Source: Acidimicrobiaceae bacterium
GTDB lineage: Bacteria > Actinomycetota > Acidimicrobiia > Acidimicrobiales > Aldehydirespiratoraceae
Assembly (NCBI GenBank): GCA_009843735.1
Contig: VYCW01000061.1
Location: 1-45,517 of the forward strand
Direction: 5' to 3'
Length of the DNA stretch: 45,517 nt
This document shows positions 1-7,935 of the stretch, piece by piece. The notes below the pieces were generated by a model, which did not search any database, had not been told where the DNA came from, and saw only the letters and a list, made by a program, of their open reading frames with translations. The number at the start of each line of letters is the position of its first letter. Positions within the stretch are counted from its first letter, which is position 1. The position numbers and the translations under genes are program-made.

Positions 1-161
1 CAAGTGTCACACACCTACCGGAGCCAACATGTCAAGCATCACCCGGAACAGCACAAGTGGTGTCAAGTGGCAGCCCGCTTCAGCCGACATATTCAAAGTG
101 GTAACCATCCGAAATCCTTCAGATATATTCCGACTTCAAAGCCTATTTTTGCTACCATAAC
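1..161. other. Low-GC flank downstream of tRNA-Thr
   Basis: About 47 % G+C by hand count, against about 70 % in the rest of the window. No convincing gene is seen; a short open frame here runs on into the tRNA and is an artefact. The hexamer caagtg recurs (near 1, 52 and 64). The stretch lies directly past the 3' end of the tRNA, the side on which tRNA-targeting integrative elements insert, but no integrase or att duplication is visible in the window. Confidence 0.4.
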
Positions 162-239
<78 letters not shown>

Positions 240-325
240 GTGGGCTGGCCGCTGATGGCGGCCAGCGCCATGGTACTCCCGGGTCCGCGACGCGAGCGCG
301 GGCACGATCGGCCGTGGACCTTGGG

Positions 326-685
326 TCAGCAGGTGGTGATGGCGGCGCGGGCGCGGTCCTTGATGTGGGCGCCGAGACCGCGGTCGTATGCGACTATGTG
401 CTCGCCGGTGGTGGGGGTGAGGCGCTTCCAGATGATCGGATCCCACGACACCTGCGCCGTTACCACGACCCCGGCGTCTGAGGCCGTGCAGGCCTCGACA
501 TCGTCGGTCTGGGGCGGGTCGCATCCTTCGTGGGTTAGGCAGCTCGCCACGAAGGCGTCGGCGGAGTGCTCGGCTCCCAGCTTGGCGAGGTCCACGGCCG
601 CGCTGTGGCTTGCGTGGTCGCGCAGCGACGCACTCATCACGGTGACCATCGTGGCGAGCATCAATACGAGCAGCGGTACGGTCAC
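326..685 (-). CDS. TadE-like pilus-locus membrane protein
   Basis: A 119-residue protein, last gene of the Tad-type operon. It begins directly with a hydrophobic segment (residues 3-19), followed by an alanine-rich helix and a C-terminal domain with four cysteines. This is the shape of TadE/TadG minor pseudopilins, which are anchored in the membrane and help assemble or anchor Flp pili. The GTG start at 683-685 is well placed behind AGGAGG at 691-696, a Shine-Dalgarno that overlaps the stop of the preceding gene (695-697). There is no prepilin leader and no clear conserved glutamate. The assignment rests mainly on position and topology; the sequence itself is not diagnostic. Confidence 0.6.
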   Translation of the reverse strand: MTVPLLVLMLATMVTVMSASLRDHASHSAAVDLAKLGAEHSADAFVASCLTHEGCDPPQTDDVEACTASDAGVVVTAQVSWDPIIWKRLTPTTGEHIVAYDRGLGAHIKDRARAAITTC

Positions 686-694
686 GTCGGCCTC

Positions 695-1069
695 CTAGGG
701 CGCCGGGCAGGGGGCTTGAACGCGCCCGGTCGCCGCTGGTCGGGCCTGGGCGTAGCCGGTGACGCAGACCCGATTGTGGGTCCGGGGGCCGGGCACCCGG
801 CACTCGACGGTGACCGCGGCCGACGCTCCGGGATCATGGTGGGCGAGCACAGTGTCGGTATGGGTGCAGGCGGCCAGGGTCGCGCCCAGGGCAACCCGGG
901 CCGCGGTGTCGGCTGCGACGGGACCGGAGTCGACCGCGGCCAGGGCCGCGTGCTCCGCCGCTACCGCCGCCCGGGCTCCGCTGTTGGATTGCTCGCCGGC
1001 GAAGGCCACGGCCCACAGGGACAGCGCCAGGACCGGGGCCGCGATCACCAGTGCCACTGCCTCATCCAC
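695..1069 (-). CDS. TadE-like pseudopilin
   Basis: A 124-residue protein with an N-terminal transmembrane helix (about residues 5-24) beginning MDEAVALVIAAPVLALS. A glutamate just before the hydrophobic stretch recalls the TadE/TadG consensus (Glu then hydrophobic residues). The rest is an alanine-rich helix and a small domain with several cysteines, presumably exposed outside the membrane. The GTG at 1067-1069 is the only possible start, because an in-frame TGA lies four codons upstream. It lies between two similar small genes and is probably translationally coupled to the next one, whose Shine-Dalgarno overlaps this stop codon. Role: minor pilin or assembly component of a Tad-type pilus, inferred from context. 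Confidence 0.62.
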   Translation of the reverse strand: MDEAVALVIAAPVLALSLWAVAFAGEQSNSGARAAVAAEHAALAAVDSGPVAADTAARVALGATLAACTHTDTVLAHHDPGASAAVTVECRVPGPRTHNRVCVTGYAQARPAATGRVQAPCPAP

Positions 1070-1138
1070 GGCACGGCCTCACCGGTGGTCCGGCTGCGGT
1101 CAACGCTGGTTCAGGCTGGAATCGCCTGATCGTGAGCG

Positions 1139-1555
1139 TTAGCACGTTGGGGTGAGCGTCCAGCCGGACGCGGCGGCGGCCCGGGTGGGCGCGCAGGCGA
1201 CTGCGGTCGTCTCCATCCATCGTCGGGCTCCGGCCGCTCCGACCCGCACCGAGGCCACCACCGTGCATCCGGCATCGGTGGCCAGCGTGTAGTCGGTAGC
1301 CGTCGCGGCCGAACTGCGCGCCGTGCGGGCCACCGCCGCCCGGGCGGCTGCGGCGACCGCGGCCTCCCATTGGGGACCGGAGTCGGTGCAGTCCCAGTCG
1401 GTGGCGTCTAGGGCCTGGGCCGCGGCCGTGGCTGCCGCCAGCGCCGCACCGGAGGCGGTGATGCGGGCGACCTGGTGGATATAGACGCCGAACATGAGAG
1501 CCACGACGACGAACATCACGCCGACGGTACGCAGGATCCCGATCGCGGTGTCCAT
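1139..1555 (-). CDS. TadE-like pilus-locus membrane protein
   Basis: A 138-residue protein starting at ATG 1553-1555. Residues 9-29 form one transmembrane helix, followed by a long alanine-rich amphipathic region and a C-terminal part with spaced cysteines. Length, topology and alanine-rich stalk resemble TadE-type pseudopilins. With the two downstream genes it makes three consecutive TadE-like genes at the end of the locus. The N-terminus lacks a basic leader ending in a Gly/Ala cleavage site, so no prepilin peptidase site can be proposed. The product could be a plain membrane protein unrelated to TadE; the call is context-led. Confidence 0.58.
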   Translation of the reverse strand: MDTAIGILRTVGVMFVVVALMFGVYIHQVARITASGAALAAATAAAQALDATDWDCTDSGPQWEAAVAAAARAAVARTARSSAATATDYTLATDAGCTVVASVRVGAAGARRWMETTAVACAPTRAAAASGWTLTPTC

Positions 1556-1594
1556 GGCCGCAGAAGTCCCGGATGCTCAGCAGCGCGGCTCGGG

Positions 1595-1804
1595 CTAGGG
1601 CGGATCCGAACACGTTCCTGAGCTCCACTTGCCGCCGACGGCCGTGCACAGGTTCTCATGCTTGATCTGGCTCTTGTCGGCTGCGGGTTTCTCGGTCGGG
1701 TCGGGGGTGTTCTCGCCGACCACCTGCCAGGTGAAGAGCACGACCGCGGCGGTGACCGCGATGGTGGCGGCGAGCATGATGATCTTGGCAACGGGTGAGT
1801 CCAT
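1595..1804 (-). CDS. Small membrane protein, candidate major pilin of the Tad-type locus
   Basis: A 69-residue protein: a hydrophobic helix at residues 5-29 starting after MDSPVAK, then a short soluble tail with two cysteines near the C-terminus. It occupies the place of the Flp pilin between tadC and the TadE-like genes. A strong Shine-Dalgarno (GAGGAG, 8-nt spacing) suggests high expression, as expected for a pilin. It lacks the usual Flp leader and the Gly/Ala-x4-Glu processing motif. Its N-terminus (Ser-Pro-Val followed by a hydrophobic stretch) looks superficially like archaeal-type pilin N-termini. Whether it is the structural pilin is inference. Confidence 0.55.
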   Translation of the reverse strand: MDSPVAKIIMLAATIAVTAAVVLFTWQVVGENTPDPTEKPAADKSQIKHENLCTAVGGKWSSGTCSDPP

Positions 1805-1861
1805 CGGGATGTCTCCTCGGTGAGCTTCGGATGACTGTCTGGGAGGGCCCGAGCGCGGGGC

Positions 1862-2617
1862 TCACAGGCCGATACTCGTGCTGGCCAGCAGCGCCAGAAC
1901 CACGACCGCACTGGCCGTAACCGCCGCGAGGGTGGCCGTACCGGTGACGGCCCGTCCGAGCGCCTCGATGCGGACCCGGCGATCGTCCTCGAGGGCCTTG
2001 ACGGCCTGGGAGATGAGCCGGTCGATGAGATCGGTGGCCCCCGCGCCGTCCCGGTCAGCCGCAGCCAGGGTGGCCACGAGCGTCTCGGCCGACGACCCGG
2101 CGAAGTGCCCCGCGGTGGCGGCGAGAGGGTCGCGCCCCGCAGCCAGGGCCAGGTTGATGGTGCTGGCCGCAGGAGCGAAGGCGGGCGTCTTGACCCGCTC
2201 GGCGGCGGCCACCGCGGCGTCGTTGATGGGCCGGCCCGCCGCGCAGTACAGCCGGGTCCGGCGCAGCCACTCCAGCAGCGCCCCGTCGCGCTGGGATCGG
2301 AAGCCGGCCAGGACGACACCTCGCAGCACCAGCGCCGCCGCCACCGGCGCCCACAGGGCCGTGGCGATCGCAGCCAGGGCACCCACTCGAACTCCGGCCA
2401 TCGCGGATCCGACGATCAACGCCAGCCCGGCGATTGCAGCAGCCGAGGTCGCGGTCGCAGCCCGCAGCCGCGCCGGGGGCCATCCGACCGCAGCCAGCTC
2501 GACGGTGCCGGTCGGCTGCGGCGCGTCGGTTAGCGCAAACCTCAGAGCGGCCGCGGTGCCCGATACGACGGTCAGCCAGATCAACGCGACCCTCCCGATC
2601 GGACGGAGCCGCGGCAC
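1862..2617 (-). CDS. tadC: TadC-like type II/IV secretion platform protein
   Basis: A 251-residue integral membrane protein with hydrophobic helices near the N-terminus, after a first third of alternating hydrophobic segments, and at the extreme C-terminus. Between them is a cytoplasmic helical domain of the GspF/T2SSF type, including an Ala-Gly-Arg-Asp-Pro motif and an acidic run near the last helix. TadB and TadC together form the inner-membrane platform that the TadA ATPase drives. GTG 2615-2617 is used as start; TTG 2582-2584 has a better Shine-Dalgarno (GGGAGG, 6-nt spacing) and is a good alternative. It follows tadB by 31 bp. Confidence 0.75.
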   Translation of the reverse strand: MPRLRPIGRVALIWLTVVSGTAAALRFALTDAPQPTGTVELAAVGWPPARLRAATATSAAAIAGLALIVGSAMAGVRVGALAAIATALWAPVAAALVLRGVVLAGFRSQRDGALLEWLRRTRLYCAAGRPINDAAVAAAERVKTPAFAPAASTINLALAAGRDPLAATAGHFAGSSAETLVATLAAADRDGAGATDLIDRLISQAVKALEDDRRVRIEALGRAVTGTATLAAVTASAVVVLALLASTSIGL

Positions 2618-2648
2618 TTCGCCGGGACGCCGCGGTCGGCGCGGCGGC

Positions 2649-3464
2649 TCATCGCCCGCCCCCGGCCCGGGCGATGGCGCGGGCGGGCAGCAGTACCCGG
2701 ACACAGAGCACCGCGACCACGGCGGATCCCCCCAGCAGCAGGGTGGCGCCGCCCGGCCCGGCCAGCCAGGCGCCCACATCGTCGGCGCTCCAGGACGCGC
2801 CGGCCACCAGACCCGCGCCGAGCACCACGACGAGAGCAAGGGTGGGCATGGTGACGGCGACGCGGGCGTGGAACATCCGGGCCGTGGCCGCAGCCTGCGA
2901 CGCCTCCTGCTCGAGCACCTCGACCGTCTCGACCCACCGGCCGCCGCCCTCGGCCGAGATGGCGATCAGATCGGCCAAGGACCGGGCCGCCGACGACGGC
3001 ACCCGAGCCGCGAACCGCTCGGCGGCGACATCGACCCCGACCGTCTCGCAGTCGGCGGCCAGAGCCTTGGCGGCCCGGCCGATCGAGCCGCTGACCAGGG
3101 GCGCAGCCCGCCCGATGGCGTCGGTGACGGTGACCGCGACCGAGGCCTGGTTGGCGAGCACGCCCGCGAGGCGGGCAACCCCCTCGGCCGTGGAGTTCCA
3201 GCGCCTCGAGGCCAGCAGGACCTTGACCGCCGCGGCGCATACCGCGACGCTGATAGCGGCGGCGGCGGCATGGCCCACCGCGAGGCCCGCGGCCATCGCG
3301 ACGGTGGCCGCTACGGCTCCGCCCACCGCCTCCGCGGGGAGACTCGGGCGGCGGCGGGGGCCCGTCCTGACCCGCATCGACCAGCGAGTCCCCGATGCCG
3401 GCCACAACAGCACCCCGATGGCCAGTGCTCCGCCGCCGGCGATGATCAATCCGGCAGTGCTCAC
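2649..3464 (-). CDS. tadB: TadB-like type II/IV secretion platform protein
   Basis: A 271-residue polytopic membrane protein. N-terminal helices (about residues 4-20 and 45-85) precede a cytoplasmic T2SSF-like helical domain (about 95-205), followed by two C-terminal hydrophobic helices. It pairs with the next gene as the inner-membrane platform of a Tad pilus machine. The GTG start at 3462-3464 overlaps the tadA stop in a GTGA junction, which indicates translational coupling. A longer upstream frame exists but is rich in Arg/Gly and antisense-like within tadA, so it was discarded. Confidence 0.8.
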   Translation of the reverse strand: MSTAGLIIAGGGALAIGVLLWPASGTRWSMRVRTGPRRRPSLPAEAVGGAVAATVAMAAGLAVGHAAAAAISVAVCAAAVKVLLASRRWNSTAEGVARLAGVLANQASVAVTVTDAIGRAAPLVSGSIGRAAKALAADCETVGVDVAAERFAARVPSSAARSLADLIAISAEGGGRWVETVEVLEQEASQAAATARMFHARVAVTMPTLALVVVLGAGLVAGASWSADDVGAWLAGPGGATLLLGGSAVVAVLCVRVLLPARAIARAGGGR

Positions 3465-5149
3465 CGGACACCCTCGCTGACGAAGCCGGGGACGCTGCCG
3501 TTGCCGTTGCCGGTTGTGAGGCCGTGGGCGGCCGCCAGATGGCCGCTGGCCGTCAGCGGCCGGGAAGGGACCGGAGACACAAGGCCACCCCCGGTGGCGA
3601 CCTGGCCGCCGGAGACTCCCGCGGCGCGGTACACGTCGACCATGCGACCCTCCGGGGCCGCCACGGGCACCGCCCAGCGCTCTCCCGGCATCAGCCGCCA
3701 CAGGTTGCGGGTCTCGATGGCGCCCCCGGCGGACATGCCGGTGATCTGGGTGACGTCTGCGATGACCCGCTCACCGGCGTGATTCCGGCCCATCCACACC
3801 AGCAGGTGCACCGCGATCGCGATCGAGCGCCGGGCCAGACCCTCGTCGGCACCCTCCGAGGTGGCATAGGCGGTGAGCTTCTCGAGCACGCCCTCCCCGG
3901 GAGGGGAGTGCAGCGTGACCAGACACCCGTCGAGACCCGACGACATGGCGTCGAGCAGGGCCATGGTGCCCTCGCCCCGAACCTCGCCCACCACCAGCTT
4001 CGAGCTGTTGGCCCGCTTGGCGTCGCGCACGTGGTCGGCCATCGAGTGCTTGCCCACGCCGTCGTTGTTGGCGTCGCGGGTGAGGCGTTCGTAGGCGTTG
4101 GGATGGATGCCGTACTCCCGCAGGCGCAGCTCGGGCGTGTCCTCGATGGTGTCGATGCGCTCGTCGGCGGGAACCTGGGCCAGCAGCGCCTGGCACAGAG
4201 TGGTCTTGCCGCCTCCCATCGCCGCGGCCACCACCACGTTGGCCCGGACCCTGCCGGCGGTCGCCTCCACCAGCACCGCAGCCAGCTCCCGGCTGCACAA
4301 CCCCAACTCGGCCAGGGTCCGCCCGCCGGCCATGTTGGAGCGCAGCACCAGAGTCGGCGGCGAGCACACGAACGCCTCGGCGTGCAGCCGCCAGCGGGCG
4401 CCGATGCGGGTGTCGAGGCGCGGGTCGAGTTCGTCGAATCGCTGGGGCCGCTCGCCCGAGTAGGTCGCCAGGAAGCGACAGGCGGCCACCAGTTCGTCGT
4501 CGGAGTCGAACGGCGACGGTCGGCTCTCGCGGGTTCCGTCCGAGAACTCGACCACCATCGACTCGCCGCCCCGGATCTGAAACTCCTCCACCCCGCCCTC
4601 GTCCAGAAGGTCGCTCAGGCGATGGGCGGCCGCCGCGGCCGCGGACTCCCGGCGCACGGTCGCGTCGGCTCCGTCCATGCGCTGGGGCGCCGCGGCCAGA
4701 GAGCCCAGCGAGCGGCCCAGGCGGTGCAGCTTCCTCTCGGACCGCCTGGTCGGCAAGGGCGGCACCGCCCTGACCATCTGGACTCCGGCCAGCAGCCGCA
4801 GCTCGGCGGTGTCCACCTCGTGGCTCGATGTGACGATCAGCGCGATGGGCACCCTCGACGCCGGCCCGGCATTCAGGCCCAGCCGGCTGCGGAGACCCTG
4901 TCCCGAGCCGCCCGTCACCCACACCACCCCCGCGGCCGCAGCCGCCGCGGCCCGCAGCACGGTCTCGCTCTCCGCGGGATCGACCGCGGCCACCGACGCC
5001 CTGTCCGGCGCGGCGGCCAGTGCCGGGTCGGCCAGCGACTCGCCCACCACGGCGTCGGAAGCCGAGGCCCGGACACCCTCGATGACGGTGCGGACGATCC
5101 AGTCCGCGGCGTGGCGGTCAAGATCACGGTCGGCTGAGACCATCAACAC
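3461..5149 (-). CDS. tadA: TadA/CpaF-type pilus assembly ATPase with extra N-terminal domain
   Basis: A 562-residue secretion ATPase that powers pilin extrusion. The C-terminal half (about 180-500) has the family signatures: Walker A MGGGKTT at 310-316, whose first glycine is replaced by alanine; the Asp box IEDTPEL at 334-340; Walker B VVGEVRGEG at 385-393; and the His box TLHS at 411-414. Residues 1-165 are not typical of CpaF. They contain alternating beta-like hydrophobic segments and a glycine-rich VTGGSGQGLRS (78-88) that resembles a P-loop without its lysine, so this may be a degenerate TadZ/CpaE-like or receiver-like domain. GTG start at 5147-5149 with GGGGAG 9 nt upstream; ATG at 5141-5143 is an alternative. 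Confidence 0.9.
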   Translation of the reverse strand: MLMVSADRDLDRHAADWIVRTVIEGVRASASDAVVGESLADPALAAAPDRASVAAVDPAESETVLRAAAAAAAGVVWVTGGSGQGLRSRLGLNAGPASRVPIALIVTSSHEVDTAELRLLAGVQMVRAVPPLPTRRSERKLHRLGRSLGSLAAAPQRMDGADATVRRESAAAAAAHRLSDLLDEGGVEEFQIRGGESMVVEFSDGTRESRPSPFDSDDELVAACRFLATYSGERPQRFDELDPRLDTRIGARWRLHAEAFVCSPPTLVLRSNMAGGRTLAELGLCSRELAAVLVEATAGRVRANVVVAAAMGGGKTTLCQALLAQVPADERIDTIEDTPELRLREYGIHPNAYERLTRDANNDGVGKHSMADHVRDAKRANSSKLVVGEVRGEGTMALLDAMSSGLDGCLVTLHSPPGEGVLEKLTAYATSEGADEGLARRSIAIAVHLLVWMGRNHAGERVIADVTQITGMSAGGAIETRNLWRLMPGERWAVPVAAPEGRMVDVYRAAGVSGGQVATGGGLVSPVPSRPLTASGHLAAAHGLTTGNGNGSVPGFVSEGVR

Positions 5150-5155
5150 CGCCCA

Positions 5156-5764
5156 TCACTCCCCGAGGTGGACGACCGTGTAGGCGGCGCCGTCCGGGCA
5201 TCCGGGCCAGCCCGCGGCCGGCGACTCCCATATCCACCACACTGCCGGGCCTAGCCGCGCCGCCAGCTCGGGCCCGGCCTCCACCACCACGCTGCCGTCA
5301 CCGGCGGCCACGATGGGCATCACCGCGACGGCGCACCCTCCCGGCTCGGCCGCGAGCACCGCCGGCACGCCGCTCGAGGGACCCGGATCGGGCCACAGCG
5401 ACGGGTCGACCGACACGGCGATCAGGGCCGCCGACGGGTCCGCCGCGGTAGCGGTGCCGGGGTCGGCCAGCAGGGCCTGCGACAGCACCGTCCCCGCGGG
5501 CACCGCCACCGCCGGCACGCGCCCGGCGAGCTCGGCGGGGGTCACGAACAGCGCGGCGGCCCTCTCGGGCATCTCGACAGTCACGAACCGCCCGGGCTCG
5601 CGACGCGGCGCCCAGTCGTCGGCGGCTGCCACAACCTGCACGGCGGGCTCGGTGGGCTCGGGACGCCCGAACAGCCACACCGACACCGCCACGACCACGA
5701 CGATCAGCGCCGCGGCCGCCAGTCGCTGGCTCTGACCCGACAAGGGGGCGGCGTTCGTGGCCAT
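5156..5764 (-). CDS. cpaB: CpaB/RcpC-like pilus assembly protein
   Basis: A 202-residue protein and first gene of the pilus operon. One transmembrane helix at about residues 16-32 is followed by an extracytoplasmic region containing a SAF-like domain (about 43-105), with the typical pattern of a value such as AVPAGTVLSQALL near residue 90. CpaB/RcpC proteins are thought to support the secretin or to bind peptidoglycan; in a monoderm it would be a cell-envelope component. ATG start with AGGAG 6 nt upstream. The stop is 6 bp from the tadA start. The assignment rests on fold pattern and on position next to tadA. Confidence 0.75.
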   Translation of the reverse strand: MATNAAPLSGQSQRLAAAALIVVVVAVSVWLFGRPEPTEPAVQVVAAADDWAPRREPGRFVTVEMPERAAALFVTPAELAGRVPAVAVPAGTVLSQALLADPGTATAADPSAALIAVSVDPSLWPDPGPSSGVPAVLAAEPGGCAVAVMPIVAAGDGSVVVEAGPELAARLGPAVWWIWESPAAGWPGCPDGAAYTVVHLGE

Positions 5765-5773
5765 CGGCGGCTC

Positions 5774-5830
5774 CTAGACCATCCGCTCAGGGCCGAACCA
5801 GATAGGCAGGCTGGATGAGTGAAACATCAT
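5774..5830 (-). CDS. Possible 18-residue leader ORF before cpaB
   Basis: An ATG ATG start at 5830 opens a frame of 18 codons ending with TAG at 5774-5776. That stop overlaps the AGGAG that serves cpaB (5771-5775), and the start overlaps the TGA of a 10-codon ORF upstream (ATGA junction). The arrangement would translationally couple both micro-ORFs to cpaB. The peptide has no recognisable motif. The frame could be chance; conservation in relatives would decide. Confidence 0.22.
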   Translation of the reverse strand: MMFHSSSLPIWFGPERMV

Positions 5831-5910
5831 GGAGAAGCATTTAATGCTAGTTCGCTCACGATTACAACTCCTTTAGTGAATTTTCATTGATTCATGAGAT
5901 AAGTCACTCC
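5821..5910. promoter_or_regulatory. AT-rich regulatory island between pilus and hopanoid operons
   Basis: Hand count gives about 37 % G+C over these 90 bases, the lowest in the window, in a 230-bp gap between divergent operons (cpaB on minus, hpnC on plus). It contains the palindrome agcatt-t-aatgct (5836-5848) and a small gatg/catc dyad (5814-5828). Promoters for both operons probably lie here, but I cannot assign -35 and -10 boxes with confidence. Such islands in GC-rich actinobacteria often bind nucleoid-associated silencers; that is inference. Confidence 0.5.
5827..5859 (-). CDS. Possible 10-residue leader ORF with strong Shine-Dalgarno
   Basis: The minus strand carries AAAGGAG (5868-5874), 8 nt before a GTG (5857-5859) that opens MSELALNASP and ends at TGA 5827-5829. 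The near-perfect ribosome site is unusual for untranslated leader DNA. The frame contains a palindrome (5836-5848) that could form a hairpin or bind a regulator. Function unknown; it may be an attenuator-like leader of the pilus operon or coincidence. Confidence 0.25.
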   Translation of the reverse strand: MSELALNASP

Positions 5911-5994
5911 AGCCGGGGGCGGCCGGGGTCGGCCAGCAGCGGTGCCCGCCATTAGTTCGCGGCGGCTCGGTGGTAGCTTCGGCCCGGTGAGGGC

Positions 5995-6978
5995 ATGCCC
6001 GCCATGCCGATCGACGGCGCCTCTTCCAGCGGGGGGACTGTGGCCATCCAGCCGTCAGTGAACGGATCGCCGCCGGACATGCAGGCGGAACCCGGTGGGG
6101 AGTCGACCGGGGGAGAGTCTGTCGAGAGTCATGCCGGCCTGGAATCGGTCATGGCCCGAGCCGCCGGCGAGAACTTCCCCGTCGCATTGCGGCTGCTGCC
6201 CCGAGCGGTGCGGGACCATCTGCAGGCCATCTACGGGTACGCCCGGCTCGTCGACAACCTCGGCGACGAATACCCGGGCGACCGCCACGTCGCCCTCGAC
6301 TGGGTCGAGGACCAGCTCGACAGCCTGTTCGCCGGAACCCCGCGCCACGAGGCCTTCGTCCAGCTGGCACCGACGGTGCGGCGCTTCGGGCTGGCCCGCG
6401 AGCCCTTCGATCAGCTGCTGGCGGCCAACCGGCTCGACCAGCACAAGTCCCGCTACGAGGACTTCGACGAACTGCTCGGGTACTGCAAGCTGTCGGCCAA
6501 CCCCGTCGGGCACCTCGTGCTAGCCGTCTTCGAGGCATCCACCCCCGAGCGGGTGGCAGCCTCCGACGACGTGTGCAGCGGGCTGCAGGTGCTGGAGCAC
6601 CTCCAGGATGTGGCCGAGGACGCCGCGATGGGGAGGGTGTACCTGCCGGTGGAGGACATGGAGCGCTTCGGCGTCACCGCCGACCACCTGCGAGCCCCCG
6701 CTGCCTCGGCAAGCCTCAGAGGCCTGGTCGCCTACGAGGCCAGCCGGGCCAGAGCAATGCTCGACCGGGGCCGGCCGCTGGTGGCGTCGCTGCGCGGATC
6801 GGCCCGCCTGGCCGTGGCCGGCTTCGTGGCCGGAGGGCTCGCCAACCTCGACGCGATCCAGACCGCCGGCTTCGACGTGCTGGGCCGGACCCCCAAGGCC
6901 GGTCCGGCCAGGGTGCTGGGCCGGCTGGCCGGCGTGTATCTCCCGAGCCTGATCCGGCGCGGGGCGGGCCCGGCGTGA
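5995..6978 (+). CDS. hpnC: Squalene/phytoene synthase family, hydroxysqualene synthase HpnC
   Basis: A 327-residue trans-isoprenoid synthase. In hopanoid producers HpnC converts presqualene diphosphate to hydroxysqualene. The two diphosphate/Mg-binding motifs are present: DNLGD at 87-91 and DVAED at 205-209, the second followed by GRVYLP, typical of the family. Length is normal for HpnC except for about 48 extra low-complexity residues at the N-terminus. ATG 5995 is assumed, but ATG 6004 or GTG 6040 are possible, so the extension may not be translated. First gene of hpnC-hpnD-hpnE and overlapped by hpnD in GTGA. Confidence 0.9.
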   Translation: MPAMPIDGASSSGGTVAIQPSVNGSPPDMQAEPGGESTGGESVESHAGLESVMARAAGENFPVALRLLPRAVRDHLQAIYGYARLVDNLGDEYPGDRHVALDWVEDQLDSLFAGTPRHEAFVQLAPTVRRFGLAREPFDQLLAANRLDQHKSRYEDFDELLGYCKLSANPVGHLVLAVFEASTPERVAASDDVCSGLQVLEHLQDVAEDAAMGRVYLPVEDMERFGVTADHLRAPAASASLRGLVAYEASRARAMLDRGRPLVASLRGSARLAVAGFVAGGLANLDAIQTAGFDVLGRTPKAGPARVLGRLAGVYLPSLIRRGAGPA

Positions 6979-7868
6979 TCGACGCCGAGGCGGCCTACCG
7001 CCGCTGCGAGGAGATCACCTGGTCCGAAGCCCGCAACTTCGCGTATGGCATCCGCCTGCTGCCGGCCCCCAAGCGAAGGGCCATGGCTGCGCTATACGCC
7101 ATGGCCCGCCGCATCGACGACGTCGGCGACGGCGACTGGCCCCGGGAACGCAAGCTCGCTGCGCTGAGCGACCTCCACTCGACGATCGAGGCCCTCGAGG
7201 CGGGCCGGGTGGATGACCCTGACGACCCGGTGCTGGCCGGGGTGGGGTACGCCGCCGCGGACTACCCGATCCCGGTGGCCGCCCTGCACGAGATCGTCGA
7301 GGGCTGCGAGCACGACGTGCGGGGCGAGACCTACGCAACCATGGACGACACCGTGCGCTACTGCCGCCTGGTGGCCGGATCGGTGGGGCGCCTGTCGCTG
7401 GGAGTCTTCGGCACCAGGACGCCGAGACGCCCGAGCGGCCGCGGGCCTGGATCGGAGGCCGCGCCGCCGGCCGAAGAACTCGCCGACGACCTGGGCGTGG
7501 CCCTCCAGCTAACCAACATGCTGCGCGACATCTCCGAGGACCACCGGATGGGGCGCATCTACCTGCCCGAACAGGAACGGGAACGGTTCGGGATCGAGCC
7601 CGGCCAGTGGGCGCCGCCGGAGAGCGTCGCCGCGCTGGTGCAGTTCGTGGCCGGCCAGGCGGTCATGTGGTTCGAGCGCGGTCTGGTGCTGCTGGAGCAC
7701 CTCGACCATCGCAGCCGGGCCTGCACCGCGGCCATGGCCGGCATCTACCGGCGCCTGCTGGCCCGCATCCTGGCCCAGCCCGCCGCCCCGCTGGAGAGGC
7801 GCGTCAGCCTGCCTGCCTGGGAGAAGGGCCTCGTAGCCGCCCGCAGCCTCAGCGGGCGGCGGCCGTGA
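6975..7868 (+). CDS. hpnD: Presqualene diphosphate synthase HpnD
   Basis: A 297-residue member of the squalene/phytoene synthase family that condenses two farnesyl diphosphates to presqualene diphosphate. Aspartate motif 1 (DDVGD, 48-52) and motif 2 (DISED, 185-189, then GRIYLP) are intact. The GTG start at 6975 overlaps the hpnC stop by four bases. Residues about 148-166 are a Pro/Gly/Arg-rich insertion before the second catalytic helix. Two adjacent synthases of this family followed by an FAD desaturase is the signature order of the bacterial three-step squalene route. No squalene-hopene cyclase is in the window. Confidence 0.9.
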   Translation: MIDAEAAYRRCEEITWSEARNFAYGIRLLPAPKRRAMAALYAMARRIDDVGDGDWPRERKLAALSDLHSTIEALEAGRVDDPDDPVLAGVGYAAADYPIPVAALHEIVEGCEHDVRGETYATMDDTVRYCRLVAGSVGRLSLGVFGTRTPRRPSGRGPGSEAAPPAEELADDLGVALQLTNMLRDISEDHRMGRIYLPEQERERFGIEPGQWAPPESVAALVQFVAGQAVMWFERGLVLLEHLDHRSRACTAAMAGIYRRLLARILAQPAAPLERRVSLPAWEKGLVAARSLSGRRP

Positions 7869-7935
7869 ACCCCTCGGGCCTGCCCGCACGCGCCGCGGCC
7901 CCGATCCTGGTTGCCGCGGCGGCCGGTCCCTCGAC

